64,000 bases of DNA from Boletus sp. NGJ (taxonomy: Eukaryota > Basidiomycota > Agaricomycetes > Boletales > Boletaceae), in assembly GCA_019096195.1 (NCBI GenBank), contig JAGTXK010000073.1, positions 496,001 to 560,000 on the forward strand, in the 5' to 3' direction. Positions 13,367-24,160 of the stretch are shown piece by piece. The notes under the pieces were generated by a model. That model did no database searches. It worked only from the letters and a program-made list of their open reading frames with translations, and was not told the origin of the DNA. Within the stretch, counting starts at the first letter, position 1, and each line of letters starts with the position of its first letter. A program made the translations under genes and the position numbers.

Positions 13367-15868
13367 ATGACCTCGTCCTCGTCCTCGTCCCCGGAAATAC
13401 AGCCTGCCCCAACTGCAGATCCCCAAGAACGCTTCACTTACAAACATGCAACACACGACGATGTCCTCGAGGATCTATCAAGGTTTTATTTTTCTCCCTA
13501 CTGCGTGTTCTCTCTCTAACTTTGGCGTAGCCGGTTTCTTCTGAATCTTCCCGACGAAGAGCTTTCATCGCTAGAGCGGATATGCTTTCAGGTGGAGCAA
13601 GCGTAAGCCTCTTGGCGGCCTTTTACCAGACTTTCGCGGCCTTATGCAAATCGATAGCCATTGGTTCTACGAGGACTTCGTTCGAGAACAAAACCCAAAG
13701 TTCCCGTCTTTACCGCTCAAGAAGTTCTCCGAGATGTTATTCCATGCCTGCCCGCTATTGCATCAGTGGAGTCACGATCATGAACAAGCGTTCAACACCT
13801 TCATGCAGTATAAAACTAGGGTCCCTGTTTGCGGTGCAATAATGTTGAATGAGACTTGGGAAAAGGTTTGTCATATCCGTATCGTGTTTCTCATATTTCA
13901 ACTCATGTCCTGTTCCAGTGCATCCTTGTGAAAGGGTGGAAATCTTCGTCAGGGTGGGGCTTTCCCAAGGGTAAGATAAATGAGCACGAACCTCCTCATG
14001 AATGTGCCATTCGCGAGGTAAAGCACTGCTCGTTACAATAATCCATTGTCCTTAATATTTCATAGGTATTGGAAGAGACGGGCTACAACTTGGTGGGACA
14101 GATTAACCCTGCAGATGTTATAGAGATGTCCATAAAGGAGCAGCTTATCTCCCTGTTCATTGTTCCTGGAATCCCAGAGGATTTTTCGTTCAAAACTCGC
14201 ACTCGAAAGGAGATCAGTGTATGTGCCCATGGTTTCATCAGTAATCCAACATCTGATCGAATCATCAGCGAATTGAATGGTTCAAGCTGACGGATCTACC
14301 CACATGGAAGCGTAATAGGGCTGCTCCCGGCAAGTTCTATTTGATCTCGCCATTCATTGCGTATGTCTTGAATGATTATCGTCGCGAGCGTGCTTCTCAT
14401 CACGCACAACAGTGCTTTGAAGGCATTTATCACCGCAAGAAAACCTAGAGTTTTTGAATCAAGGAACCGCAAATCTGTTTCCTACATATCGGGTGACAGA
14501 GGCGCACAAGAATCAAGCTCATCCTCAGCTGACACTGGTGAACCACAAACACCTTCACCGCAATACAGCGAGGCCATTCCGGTCACTAACGACCACATAA
14601 TAACGAGACAGGAGTCGGACGAGGAGAAGGGTGTCCTCGTCGAACCTCTGGATCCACACTTTGCCCGGCTTTTAAACTCACTCTCCATCTCAGCTTCCAA
14701 GAATGGTAATCCGAAGCCACCACATGGTTTGAACAGAACTGCTCCGTTACCAAAATCCATCTCGCCGTCCAATCGTTTACAGACCCCGGACTGGTCTTCC
14801 CGTGTCCCCACCTTCAGCGAAACACTGGTCAAACCTCCAGCGCTTTCCAAGGCTAAACATATTTCAGCTCAGGATTCTCTCAATTACCAAAAGCATTCCG
14901 ACCTCATGCTTTCCAATGAGTCCGGGGTGGATTCCCGGGCGGATGGTAGCTTAAGTGATACATCACCCGTCGCCGTTACAAGTTCCACTACAGCATCATC
15001 TTCTATTGTAACCACAACGCGGAAGCCATTCATGTCTTCTCGTCGCAGTTCCAGCATTGCCGACATTTCCCCATACCTTTCCCGACCAGCTGAAGTGCCT
15101 GCGTCAGGGAAGAGGCTGAAACAATTGGCGCTTCTGGAATCCCTGGCGGATGAATCATCCAAAATGACGCCCACACACATTAGCCGGGAATTACCACCCA
15201 CTCACGATCCCGATTGCCGCCCTCTCGGCTACCCCGGTCCCTCTACCTCCGTGCTCCCGCCGACATCCCGCGCTACTCAAGTCAACCTTGGAGTTTCACA
15301 TGAGTTGGGCACGTCGGTGCCTTCTCTACACCCAGTTCGAGGCTCGAATTTGCCTCCGTTACACGCTTCCCATGAACACCCTATATTAGGGGACCCGTTC
15401 CAAGTTAGACCCCGCTCTAGCCAGCTCCGTCACTCTACCTATCTGGGTAGTGTGTCCCCACATGGCGTGAGGAATCAGAACCAAGCACTGTCTCTCTTAG
15501 GCGGTCCAGCCCATGTTCTGCCTCCAGCGAACCTTCCGACAAGACTTCTATCCACCCCTTTTGTTCCAAGCCATTCGACTATCCCCTTGCATTCATCAGC
15601 CCAGTCAAACAGTGTTCACTCTATTTATCCCTACACTAGCACATCGGAGAACGCCGTACCCAGCGCACCTACTCACTCATTCCGTGCTTTTCGCGATCCG
15701 TATCCAGTGCCCGCAGCACAGGCTGCTTTATCCCCGCAATCTCGACCGCTTCCGTCAAGTAGCGTTCAGTTACTCTCCATACTCAATGGAGATCGTGTCA
15801 GTGGGACGCATGCATCTGTTTCACGTACAGGACCCCCCTCCACCAGCATTTCAGTTCACGCCACCTAG
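13367..15868 (+). CDS. DCP2: mRNA-decapping enzyme Dcp2 (Nudix hydrolase)
   Basis: Exons 13367-13482, 13531-13602, 13658-13865, 13919-14017, 14066-14218, 14269-14360 and 14413-15868 give 731 residues in frame. Dcp2 removes the 5' m7G cap from mRNA in the cytoplasm, in P-bodies with Dcp1. The N-terminal helical Box A domain is present (FLLNLPDEELSSLERICFQV and AHWFYEDFVREQNPKFPSL). The Nudix fold follows, with the catalytic box GWGFPKGKINEHEPPHECAI continuing into REVLEETGY, formed across an exon junction. The Box B helix is IEWFKLTDLPTWKRN with GKFYLISPFI. The long C-terminal third is Ser/Pro-rich and probably disordered, as in yeast Dcp2, where it holds regulatory short motifs. All catalytic glutamates (REVLEE) are intact. 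Confidence 0.96.
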
Positions 15869-16405
15869 AAGACCAATTTGCCGATACGACTGTTGATGCA
15901 CATATTTGCATTACTCCTGCCCATGATATGTGGCAGTCCTATCCACTCAGCTGCTACCTCTCCTGACTCCCGCCGCCGTTGTTGATTCTTGTATCTTTTT
16001 CCTCGGTACCGTCTTTCGAGGGTCCTAAACTGTGCTCTGGTTGGTTTTTCAGTGGGTCGACTGAGTATTCGAACTTTGCCAGTCTCATCGTTGTTTCAGT
16101 ATCATAATTTTATTTTACTTCTCTCGCCTCTCGTTCGCTCTGAATCGTCTTTCCTATTCAACATCCGAATCTACAGTACTAGTATCAGTGTCACGTTCCA
16201 TCAAAGCCGTCGCAATACCCATCGTGTAGTTTTGTAGCCCTTTTAACACACTCATTCTCCTGCTCGCCTTTCTGTTGTGTGGCTGGGTGAGGGCTGGCAC
16301 AGCCACGTGTCGCACGGTCACGACCGATCAAGATAGGTGGCGGCTCTGGCTGTCCCTTTTTTATGGACTTGTACCTCGGGTTCTCTCGCTGCGTTAGCTA
16401 GCAAG
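15869..16405. promoter_or_regulatory. Intergenic region with DCP2 3' end and PRS promoter; CACGTG at 16304
   Basis: About 540 bp without a supported gene. The first part is T-rich and pyrimidine-rich, as expected of a 3' UTR. A CACGTG core at 16304-16309 (AGCCACGTGT context) lies about 97 bp before the PRS ATG. No repeat or RNA gene is recognised. Confidence 0.45.
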
Positions 16406-17705
16406 ATGTTGAATGGCAGCGGCGTCAAGATTTTTACCGGTACGTTAGCTACGTCTGTGGATACAGAGGTGGTAACAATAGCGCATGACGAACAGGCACC
16501 AGCCATCCAGAGTTGGCGGAAATCATCGCTCGGCGGTATGGATTCGGGCAAAGGCGGTCTATACATCCTGAATGAATTCTAGCCTCGGTCTGTCTCTTTC
16601 AAAAGCCGAAGTGACCAAGAGCGGAATTGGCGAGACCAATGTCCGGATCGCTGAGAGCGTACGGGAGAACGACGTGTACATCATCAACACGGGGTGCGGG
16701 GCGGTGAATACGGCGCTAATGGAACTCTGCATTATGATACATGCCTGCAAGATAGCGAGCGCAAGACGGATCACAGCGGTGCTGCCATTATTTCCGTATG
16801 CCAGGCAGGACAAAAAAGACAAGAGTCGGGCGCCGATCTCGGCGAAACTTGTTGCCAACATGATACAGAAATCGGGTTGTGACCACGTCATCGTGAGCAT
16901 GATTCCTGCGGTTTTGCCGATGAGGTGTGATGACGGGTTGGTGATAGACCATGGACCTACACGCGTCACAAATTCAGGGCTTCTTTGATGTGCCGGTGGA
17001 CAAGTGAGTGGGATGACTCAAGTCTCGTTGAGCATTAATCGGACGCTGATCATGTGCTTGGTTACATGCATGACAGCGTGAGTGCTGCGATCTGGGCAAT
17101 GCTGTTTGATTGGCTGATGGACTGGTGAGATAGCTTTATGCGGAGCCTTCGTCGATTCTGTATATCCGGACGCACTTTGATCTGAGCCAGATTGTGATTG
17201 TGTCGCCGGACGCCGGGGGCGCGAAGAGGTGAGGAGAGACGACGCAGAGGGAGTGTATGCTGACACGAGGTACAACAGGGCGACATCTATCGCTGATCGA
17301 CTTGGGGTGGACTTTGCACTGTTCCACAAGGAGCGGAAGAAGGCCAACTCGGTTTCGCGGATGGTGCTGGTGGGGCACGTGAAGGACAAAGTTGCGATCC
17401 TTGTTGACGACATGGCGGACACGTGCGGGACGTTGTGCTTGGCGGCACGACACCTGGCGGAGGGGGGCGCGTCAAAGGTGTACGCGATCGTGACACATGG
17501 GATACTGAGCGGGGACGCGCTGGCGAGCGTGGATGGGAGTGCGCTGGAGAAGCTGATTGTGACGAACACGCTTCCGCAGGGGGAGAACCAGACACGGTGC
17601 AGCAAGATTGAGGTTATCGACATTGGGCCGGTGCTCGGGGAGGTGATCAGACGGAGCCATTACGGGGAGAGCGTGTCCAAGCTGTTCCACGAAGTGCCGT
17701 ACTAG
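16406..17705 (+). CDS. PRS: Ribose-phosphate pyrophosphokinase (PRPP synthase)
   Basis: The enzyme makes PRPP from ribose-5-phosphate and ATP for nucleotide, His and Trp synthesis. Exons 16406-16439, 16496-16535, 16583-16892, 16948-17003, a single base at 17077, 17134-17228 and 17279-17705 give 320 residues, the normal family length. Seen motifs: [38 protein letters not shown], the ATP-binding flexible loop region; [20 protein letters not shown]; and [15 protein letters not shown], the PRPP-binding loop. FSNQET of most homologues is replaced by SGIGETNV. The splice at 17003/17134 leaves the frame one base short. An AG|C|GTGAGT unit at 17077 supplies exactly the missing base and restores the invariant VDNLYAEP. 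The alternative is a one-base sequencing deletion. Confidence 0.93.
17077..17077 (+). other. PRS: Candidate one-nucleotide micro-exon of PRS
   Basis: The base C at 17077 is preceded by an acceptor (TGACAG) and followed directly by a strong donor (GTGAGT). The upstream exon ends ...GTG GAC AA before GTGAGT at 17004; the downstream exon starts CTT TAT GCG at 17134. AA+C makes the Asn of VDNLYAEP, and frame is lost without it. Each flanking intron (73 and 56 nt) carries its own CTGAT branch-like motif. Ordered 5'-to-3' splicing would work, because removing the first intron leaves a normal exon ending AAC before GTGAGT. Confidence 0.65.
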
Positions 17706-17838
17706 CGTCGAGTGCTTAGTAATAGAATGCAGTTGAATCACGTCTTTGGTGTGAGTCCAACCAAGTCGTCCTTTATGTCTTCCTAGTACATCCCCTCCTC
17801 AAGGCAATGCTCCGGTATCATGCTCACATCCTCCAACA

Positions 17839-20800
17839 ATGTCATACAGAGCATCCCCAGCCCAAAGAACTCCCCAAAGGACACCGTACACGTCCTCGGC
17901 ATCCCCGCCGTCTCAATCCAGAACGGCAAACTACAAGTCGGCGATGCTCGCTCAAGTGCGTCTCCACCTTCTCCTCCCCGAACTCACCCAACCTTTCCCC
18001 ACAGGCTCACACCGCTCCTACACCCCCATCAAAACCCTCGGCGACGGCTCATTTGGCACCGTCCTCCTCTGCGATTGGCATGGCACCCTCCCCCCCAATA
18101 CTCCCTTCTCCCCAATGCAATGCGGCGGCGGCGCCCGTCCAGAATGGGCTGGAAAGCGTTTGGTCGCCGTAAAGAGGATGAAAAAGAAGTGGGAGGGCGG
18201 CTGGGACGAGTGCAAGAGGCTCAAGGAACTCGAGGTTTGTTTTCCCTCCTCTTGCTCCATCACCCCTCACCATTCCACCCTCAGTCTCTCCGCGCAATCC
18301 CGTTCCACCCTTGCATCATACCCCTCTACGATTTCTTTCTCCTCCCAGATACCAAGGAACTCTACTTTGTTTTCGAGAGCATGGAGGGCAATCTATATCA
18401 CCTCATCAAGGCTCGAAAAGGCCGTCCTCTCGCGGGTGGCCTCGTGGCCTCCATTTTCCGACAAATCGTATCGGGTCTCCACCACATACATGCTTCTGGT
18501 TATTTTCACAGGGACATGAAGCCAGAGAATGTTCTCGTCACCACCACCGGTCTCTTTGAATACCGCTCCTTATCCCCTGTCGCACCCCCAACCGCGCCTA
18601 CAGAGAAGGATGTCGTAGCCATCATCAAACTCGCTGATTTTGGTCTCGCACGAGAGACTGCAAGCTCTCCTCCTTATACCGAGTACGTTTCAACTAGGTG
18701 GTATCGCGCACCAGAGGTCTTGCTCCTGAGTAGGGATTATTCTAATCCTGTCGACATGTGGGCGCTCGGCACGATTATGGCTGAATTAATTAACCTCCGT
18801 CCACTCTTTCCGGGCTCTGGTCAAATCGACCAAATACACAGAATTTGCGAGGTCCTTGGCGATCCAACCGATTATGGCTCGGATGCTAGGGGCCGTTCCT
18901 TTGGAGGCGGCAAGTGGAGCAAAGGCCTCAAGATGGCAAAGCAGTTCAACTTTGTCTTTCCCAAGGTGATGTGTATTTTTTCATTCTTGCCCAACCGTGT
19001 ACTCATCCTTTGTCGTCAGTGTCAACCACAAGACATCTTCTCTTATTTCGACCGCAACATTCCTCGGAAGCTTGTCGAGTGCATATCAGACCTGCTCAAG
19101 TATGATCCAGATGCGCGACTAACCAGTCGGCAATGCTTGGAGCATCCATACCTCATCGAAGCACTACCTCAGAACATGCCTCCCATGCCCCCTGCATTGC
19201 ATGTACAAACTTTGCCCACAACCCCATCAAAGTTGCATACGAACGGCACGTCGTTTATCACACCTTCTGCATCCCCTCGCAGTGTGCCTCCTTCACATTC
19301 CCACAATTCCCTTCCAAGGTCCCCCTACCATACTGCCTCAAGTCTCCACCCATCTCACATTCCAGACGCCGCTTCTTCCCATCGCACTGCCTTCGTGCCT
19401 TCTATCATCACTTCAACCACACATACGCCTTCTTCTCACAAAACAACAGAATACGCCAATGACCTTCGCATATACACTCACCCTCCGCTTCCGTCAGAGA
19501 TCGTCGAGGAAGTCCGCACATATGTGTCTTCTACGTGGCCTTCAAATCATGCTCGGTCAGACTCAGACCAGATGGATGTGTCTTCTCCACTGGTTGAAAT
19601 CCCAGAAGACAATCATGCAATGGACACTCAGACATGTCCGATTCCGCCCCCAATGGTTGGACATATCCCTGTACAAGACGCCAACCACACGTCCGTCAGC
19701 AAGCTTGGCAGATTTGGATCCACCCTCGGGTTCGGCAAGAAGAACTCAAGATGGGGTCTCGGCGTGTTTAGTCATGGAGAAAAGCCACATCAACAATCCT
19801 TACCCCCCGTGGATGAGGTTCCAGGATCGAGTTCAACTCCCTCTCTCAAGCGTACACAGTCTACAAACTCTGATAGTCTTTCCGTCACAGACGTTCCACC
19901 AGCCCACACTCGTAAGGATGCGAAAGCTATCAAGAGGGAGGCCGAACGATTACAACTCGAAGCGGAGAAGCAGCGTCGCGCGCTCGCGGAGCGATTACAC
20001 AGGGAGCAAGCTCGTGCTGTCATGCAGAAGCGTAGTCAGATGCTCATGCAAACTACTGCAAGAAACGAGTTGGAGTGGAAGTGGACGCACTCGGGTAGTC
20101 TGCTGAACGTCAACCAACGTCCAAATTACGATGATTTGGACAAGGGAAAGCTTTCAGCGTCTGGCCCGATACGGCAAAACCAGAGCAATGGCAAGGTGTC
20201 CTCGCCCACGTTGAATGCTGCCTCTGGGCGGTATCTCAAACCCCCAGATACGAACCTGCCTTCGAGCGATCGTTGGTTACCTAGAGACGAACGCTTGAGC
20301 AAGGTTCGTCGTAGAGACTTCGATGACGATCATTCCATGTCATCGTCGGATGTCCACAGCACAGGGAGGATGTCAGCCATGTCGTCCGCAACAGTGGATA
20401 GTGATCCGGGCCCTGCACGCGTTCGACGTCCGACTATATACGGTATCAACCGAATGGCATCTGCGTCTTCGTTGAGGACGGGCAGAACGTCGTATGATGA
20501 CTTTCCCACCTCCGCACGGTCATCAAACTCGATATCTCTAGATCATCAATTCAACGAGTTCAATATCCGCGCATCCGTCGATACCACCTCTTCTGTCTCG
20601 GGGACCTCTTCCCCTCCACCAATCAACCTTTTGTCGCTCTCCCCCTCACCCAATTCATGGATGCACTCCCACAATTCCCACGAATCCGCCAGTCCTTATG
20701 TGGTCCCTCCTCTTATCCAATATCCTTCTTCCTCTCATAAATCATATGAGTGCAATGGTCAATTATATGGTCACCCGCCAAGTGATCTGATAGACCCGAA

Positions 20801-21020
20801 TTCCGCAATAAATCCGATATTTAAAGTGGTATGTAAACGTACCTCTTTGTGGTTCTTGCCTGACGGTTATCATTCCACTCAGACACCACTGCCAACGTCC
20901 TCGAGCGACCATCTCTCATCTCCACATTCTCTCCCACCTTTTTCGCACCTCGAAGCTGTGGCAGAAGGGGAGTATCCTCCACTCTCCCCAATGTCTTTCC
21001 ATTCACCGGAGGATGAATGA
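17839..21020 (+). CDS. Ime2/MAK/ICK-family protein kinase (Crk1-like)
   Basis: Exons 17839-18234, 18285-18965 and 19020-21020 carry a complete kinase domain. Landmarks: TLGDGSFGTV (Gly loop), VAVKRMKKKW (catalytic Lys), HRDMKPENVL, LADFGLARE, PPYTEYVSTRWYRAPEVLLL with a TEY activation motif, and YDPDARLTSRQCLEHPYL. Large inserts sit in the N-lobe (WHGTLPPNTPFSPMQC) and before DFG. The RCK group with TEY and a long C-terminal tail includes yeast Ime2 and Ustilago Crk1, which act in meiosis, morphogenesis and mating. The roughly 600-residue tail is Ser/Pro-rich with one basic coiled coil (RLQLEAEKQRRALAERLHRE). Two further stop-free introns are likely: 20829-20882 (54 nt, GTATGT...CTCAG) and a pyrimidine-rich one ending at about 18005. 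A specific role in this fungus is inference. Confidence 0.88.
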
Positions 21021-21452
21021 CATCTTTCCCTCACCTTCATTTGAACCTTTATCGTCCGCAACTTTGTCAGGAACCTTCATTTTTACCCCATATACGCGCG
21101 TTCATTGCTACAATTTCCGTACTGCTCTGCACCCTCCACCTGGATTCTATCATCCCCGCACCCCGAACCCATCCCTAAATTCACCTCTGACCTCCGGGCA
21201 AGCCATGGGCGTTATAAGGCACCACCCTCTCCATGACGCGTAGTAGAGCCTCCCCTACTTATCATACTTACTGGCACTTTAGTAGCATACTTACTCTGAT
21301 TGGGCGTTGTAAACCGCTGAGTTGTACCCTTTACCCAATTGCAATAAACGTACTACACAGTCGACACTGATTTTTGCATTGTGGTAATAGTAATTTATTT
21401 CTGTTGTATATCTCTACACAAGACCAGTTGTCTAGCCATGATGTTGAACATG
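21021..21452. other. Convergent 3' region between the kinase and NDUFS6
   Basis: About 430 bp between two stop codons that face each other. It should contain both 3' UTRs. Apparent short frames show no homology, and no structured RNA or repeat is recognised. Confidence 0.5.
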
Positions 21453-22091
21453 TCAATGTTCGTGTCCATGCGGGGCTTGCTCGAACCGGAGGCCACTGAG
21501 GAGTTGATGTAAGGCCCAAACCACATAGGAAACAAGTGTTTGGCAACATACCAGTAACTAGATAGTGAGTCTGAAATCAACATGGCGTGAGATGGAGAAA
21601 GAGGAATGAAATACACACCCGCATGGTCGAGAACCGGGTTGATCCTTGAATCATGTTAGCAAAACGGCACACCACAAGGAAGTGAACCAGTGCGAACTAG
21701 GTTAATGAAGATTTTGGGATGACCGAGAGGACCTCCTCCTGTCCAACCTGTGAGCCCTCTGACGGAAAGCACACGTCTTGCATTACTTACCGCCGTCACA
21801 GACAGCCTTTCGGCCGTGGACAACCCTGATTGGTTCATTGGCAACCAGCTCCATGGCGCTGAGTGGGTTGGGTTGGAGTTCCATAAATGTCTGTTCGAAG
21901 CGAGGGCCTGAACGAGACACGGGCCGGGGCTGCTGAGTCGTCGACCACGTCGTTGGGTAATTGGATGACTGCGGCTCGACGCTCGACCCGGAGGCAGGAG
22001 CTGGCGGGGAAGGTACACTTGCAGCAGTCGAAGACGCCCTTCCTAATGTTCTCAACGGAGAAAAACTTGTGACGAGCCGCCGGCTGAGCAT
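21453..22091 (-). CDS. NDUFS6: NADH:ubiquinone oxidoreductase 13-kDa subunit (NDUFS6, zinc-binding)
   Basis: Exons 21791-22091, 21698-21747, 21619-21644, 21552-21557 and 21453-21495 join into 141 residues. The N-terminus (MLSRRLVTSFSPLRTLGRAS) looks like a mitochondrial presequence. The mature part holds RFEQTFMELQPNPLSAMELV, VVHGRKAVCDGG, GPLGHPKIFINLDQPGSRPC and GYCGLRFEQAPHGHEH. This is the conserved Cys/His zinc site of the complex I accessory subunit at the base of the matrix arm, needed for late assembly. The C-x2-C pair exists only if a 6-nt exon (TTACTG, 21552-21557) is included. Read without splicing, the frame ends early in a false Cys-rich tail. Every junction has GT-AG borders and the phases close exactly. 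Confidence 0.92.
21552..21557 (-). other. NDUFS6: Six-nucleotide micro-exon of NDUFS6
   Basis: On the minus strand the block reads CTATCTAG|TTACTG|GTATGT. It supplies part of Gly, then Tyr and the first two bases of the second zinc-site Cys in PCGYCGLRF. Flanking introns are 61 and 56 nt. Without it, the invariant CGYCG motif cannot be formed in any frame. Confidence 0.82.
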
Positions 22092-23129
22092 GTTGGTAGA
22101 CGGTTGTGGTCGATGGCCAACTTTCGCGCCCCAGGTAAATTTCGACTCGAAATGGAAATCTCGGAATTCGACTGTCTTGTGAATATACTACATGCGTGAT
22201 AGGTGCCTCTAGTCCATTTCCTCGATTTCAATGTCGTCCGAGCCGTCCAACTCGACCCCTTCTGTCTCGACGTTTCCATCGTGGTTGGGAGTGACAACTA
22301 TTGTGTTCCGTGGACCATCAAACCTAACTTTGGCGGTCTCACCATTGCGAATACGATCAGACAGCAACATGATGGATAATGGGTTCAGCACTTCGCTTTG
22401 AATCGTGCGGTTCAGAGGACGAGCTCCGTAGGTGGGTGAATAACCAATAGACACAAAGTATTGCTTCGATTCTTTATCAACGTCCAGGACAACATGTCGG
22501 TCCGCAAGCCTGTCTTGAATTTCAATTCAACCGGAGGTCCACGATCTTGAGTATGTTGTTCCTTGACAGCATACGCTGTCAAAGTCCAAATAATTCAGTA
22601 GTCGTGCAGTGAGGTATGGTGCAACACTTACATATATGATGATTTCAGGGGGGAAATGTGTTTGAACTGCATCCATGACCAGTTGTCTCGTGTGTGCGCT
22701 GATTGGACCTTCACCCATGTCACCGAGGAAAGCAGCCCCAAGGTTCGAGGTCATGATGATGGCAGTGTTGCGAAAGTCAACGACGTGGCCTTGGCTGTCT
22801 GTGAGACGACCATCATCAAGAACTTGTAGGAAAGGGTCACAAATTTGTGAGATGCCTTTTTGACTTCGTTGATGAGGATAATGCAATATGGCTTGCACCA
22901 AACGTATTCGGTGAGTTGACCACCCGATTCATGGCCAACATATCCTGGAGGTGCACCAATGAGATGTGCAATCACATGCTTCTCAGAGTATTCAGATCCA
23001 TCAATTCGAATCATGGCATCTGGAGAGTCGAACAGCAGTGATGCAAGCTAATCAAATCATGCATTGATTCCCCACTGATAACCCATGTGGACATGAGCTT
23101 ACTGTTTTACTTCATCAGTAAATACAGGA

Positions 23130-23345
23130 TTTCATCATAGTGCTCATAGTGCCATAGTAGTTTCATAGATAACTCATAGTATTCATAGTGTCATAGTATT
23201 GAAAGTGTATTCATAGTATTCATAGTATATTCATAGTATTCATAGTATATTCATAGTATTCATAGTGTTCATAGTATCATAGTGTCATAATGCCATAGCA
23301 TTTCATAGCATTCATAGTACATCCATAGTAGTCATAGTCATAGTA
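23130..23345. repeat. Degenerate CATAGT tandem array
   Basis: Units such as TCATAGTATT and CATAGTG follow one another with slight drift over about 215 bp. The array is the inverted partner of the ACTATG block at 24045-24160. Confidence 0.8.
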
Positions 23346-23384
23346 GTAATTTTAAGCTAATCCTAAACCTAAACTTAAATCAAA

Positions 23385-23637
23385 AGTATACAAAAAGTGT
23401 AGTCAAAGGTGTAGTCAAATGTTGTACAAAAAGTGTAGGAAAGAGTGTAATACAGTGTAGCAAAAATGCGCACCAAATGTAGCAAAAGTGTAGCAAACAA
23501 AGTGTAGTAAAAAAAAAGCAAACAAAAGTGTAGCAGAGTGTAGTACAGTGTAACAAACAAAGTGTACCAAAAGTGTACCAAAAGTGCACACCAAGGTGTA
23601 GTAAAAGTGTAGTCACAAAGTGTACCAAAAGTGTAGA
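23385..23637. repeat. Degenerate AAAGTGTAG(C/T) tandem array
   Basis: Roughly 10-12-bp units (AAAAGTGTAGC, AAAGTGTACC and similar) are repeated for about 250 bp. The block is purine-rich and nearly free of CpG. Open frames read through it on the minus strand are artefacts of the repeat. Confidence 0.8.
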
Positions 23638-23830
23638 CCTACATTCAAAAAATATTCAAGTCCATTTTCCCACACTCAGTGTTAAAAAAGCGGACATTGT
23701 TTGCCAATGTTTGTGCCACCATTCTTATATAAACAAGCCAGACTTCAAAAACTTTCCCACACTCTCTTGTTTTTTAATTTTATCCTTTTCTACTCATTAC
23801 ATGAAGTCAACATTTTACTTTGTAAATCAT

Positions 23831-23945
23831 TAGGATTGAGATTAGGATTGGGATTGGAACTGGGACTGGGATTAGGATTAGGATTAGGATTAGGATTAGG
23901 ATTAAAATTAGAATTAGAATTAGAATTAGAATTAGAATTAGTAGA
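23831..23945. repeat. Hexamer microsatellite (GGATTA)n passing into (GAATTA)n
   Basis: The block starts with irregular GGATTG/GGACTG units, then regular GGATTA units, then regular GAATTA units, ending at about 23945. The hexamer resembles fungal telomere repeat TTAGGG by one base but is interstitial. Confidence 0.85.
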
Positions 23946-24044
23946 ATTAATATTTGATTGAATTTGAAATTAGAATTGGCTTTTGAAATTGGATTAGAAT
24001 TAGAATGAGAATTAGAATTGCCAAGCCACTATGGAAGCACTCTG

Positions 24045-24160
24045 TATACTATAGCATCACTATGACCACACTATGAGATACTATGGGAATACTATGACCA
24101 CTATGAAAGTACTATGAGAATACTATGAGACACTAAGAATACTATGACAGACTATGGCCA
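24045..24160. repeat. Degenerate ACTATG tandem array (inverted to the CATAGT array)
   Basis: Units such as ACTATGAGA, ACTATGACC and ACTATGGGAAT recur for about 115 bp. They are the reverse complement of the array at 23130-23345, so the two could pair as a long stem or act as paired subterminal binding sites. Confidence 0.75.

Noticed and set aside
21656-21698. Direct C-terminal end of NDUFS6 as ...NLVRTGSLPCGVPFC
   Set aside because: This reads through a 53-nt intron; splicing at 21697/21644 gives the conserved zinc-site ending instead.
23375-23628. Open frames over the AAAGTGTAG array on the minus strand (TLLLHLV-type peptides)
   Set aside because: They are translations of the tandem repeat itself.
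23831-23945. Chromosome end or interstitial telomere
   Set aside because: The unit is GGATTA/GAATTA rather than TTAGGG, the block is short, and it lies inside a transposable insertion flanked by gene sequence on both sides.
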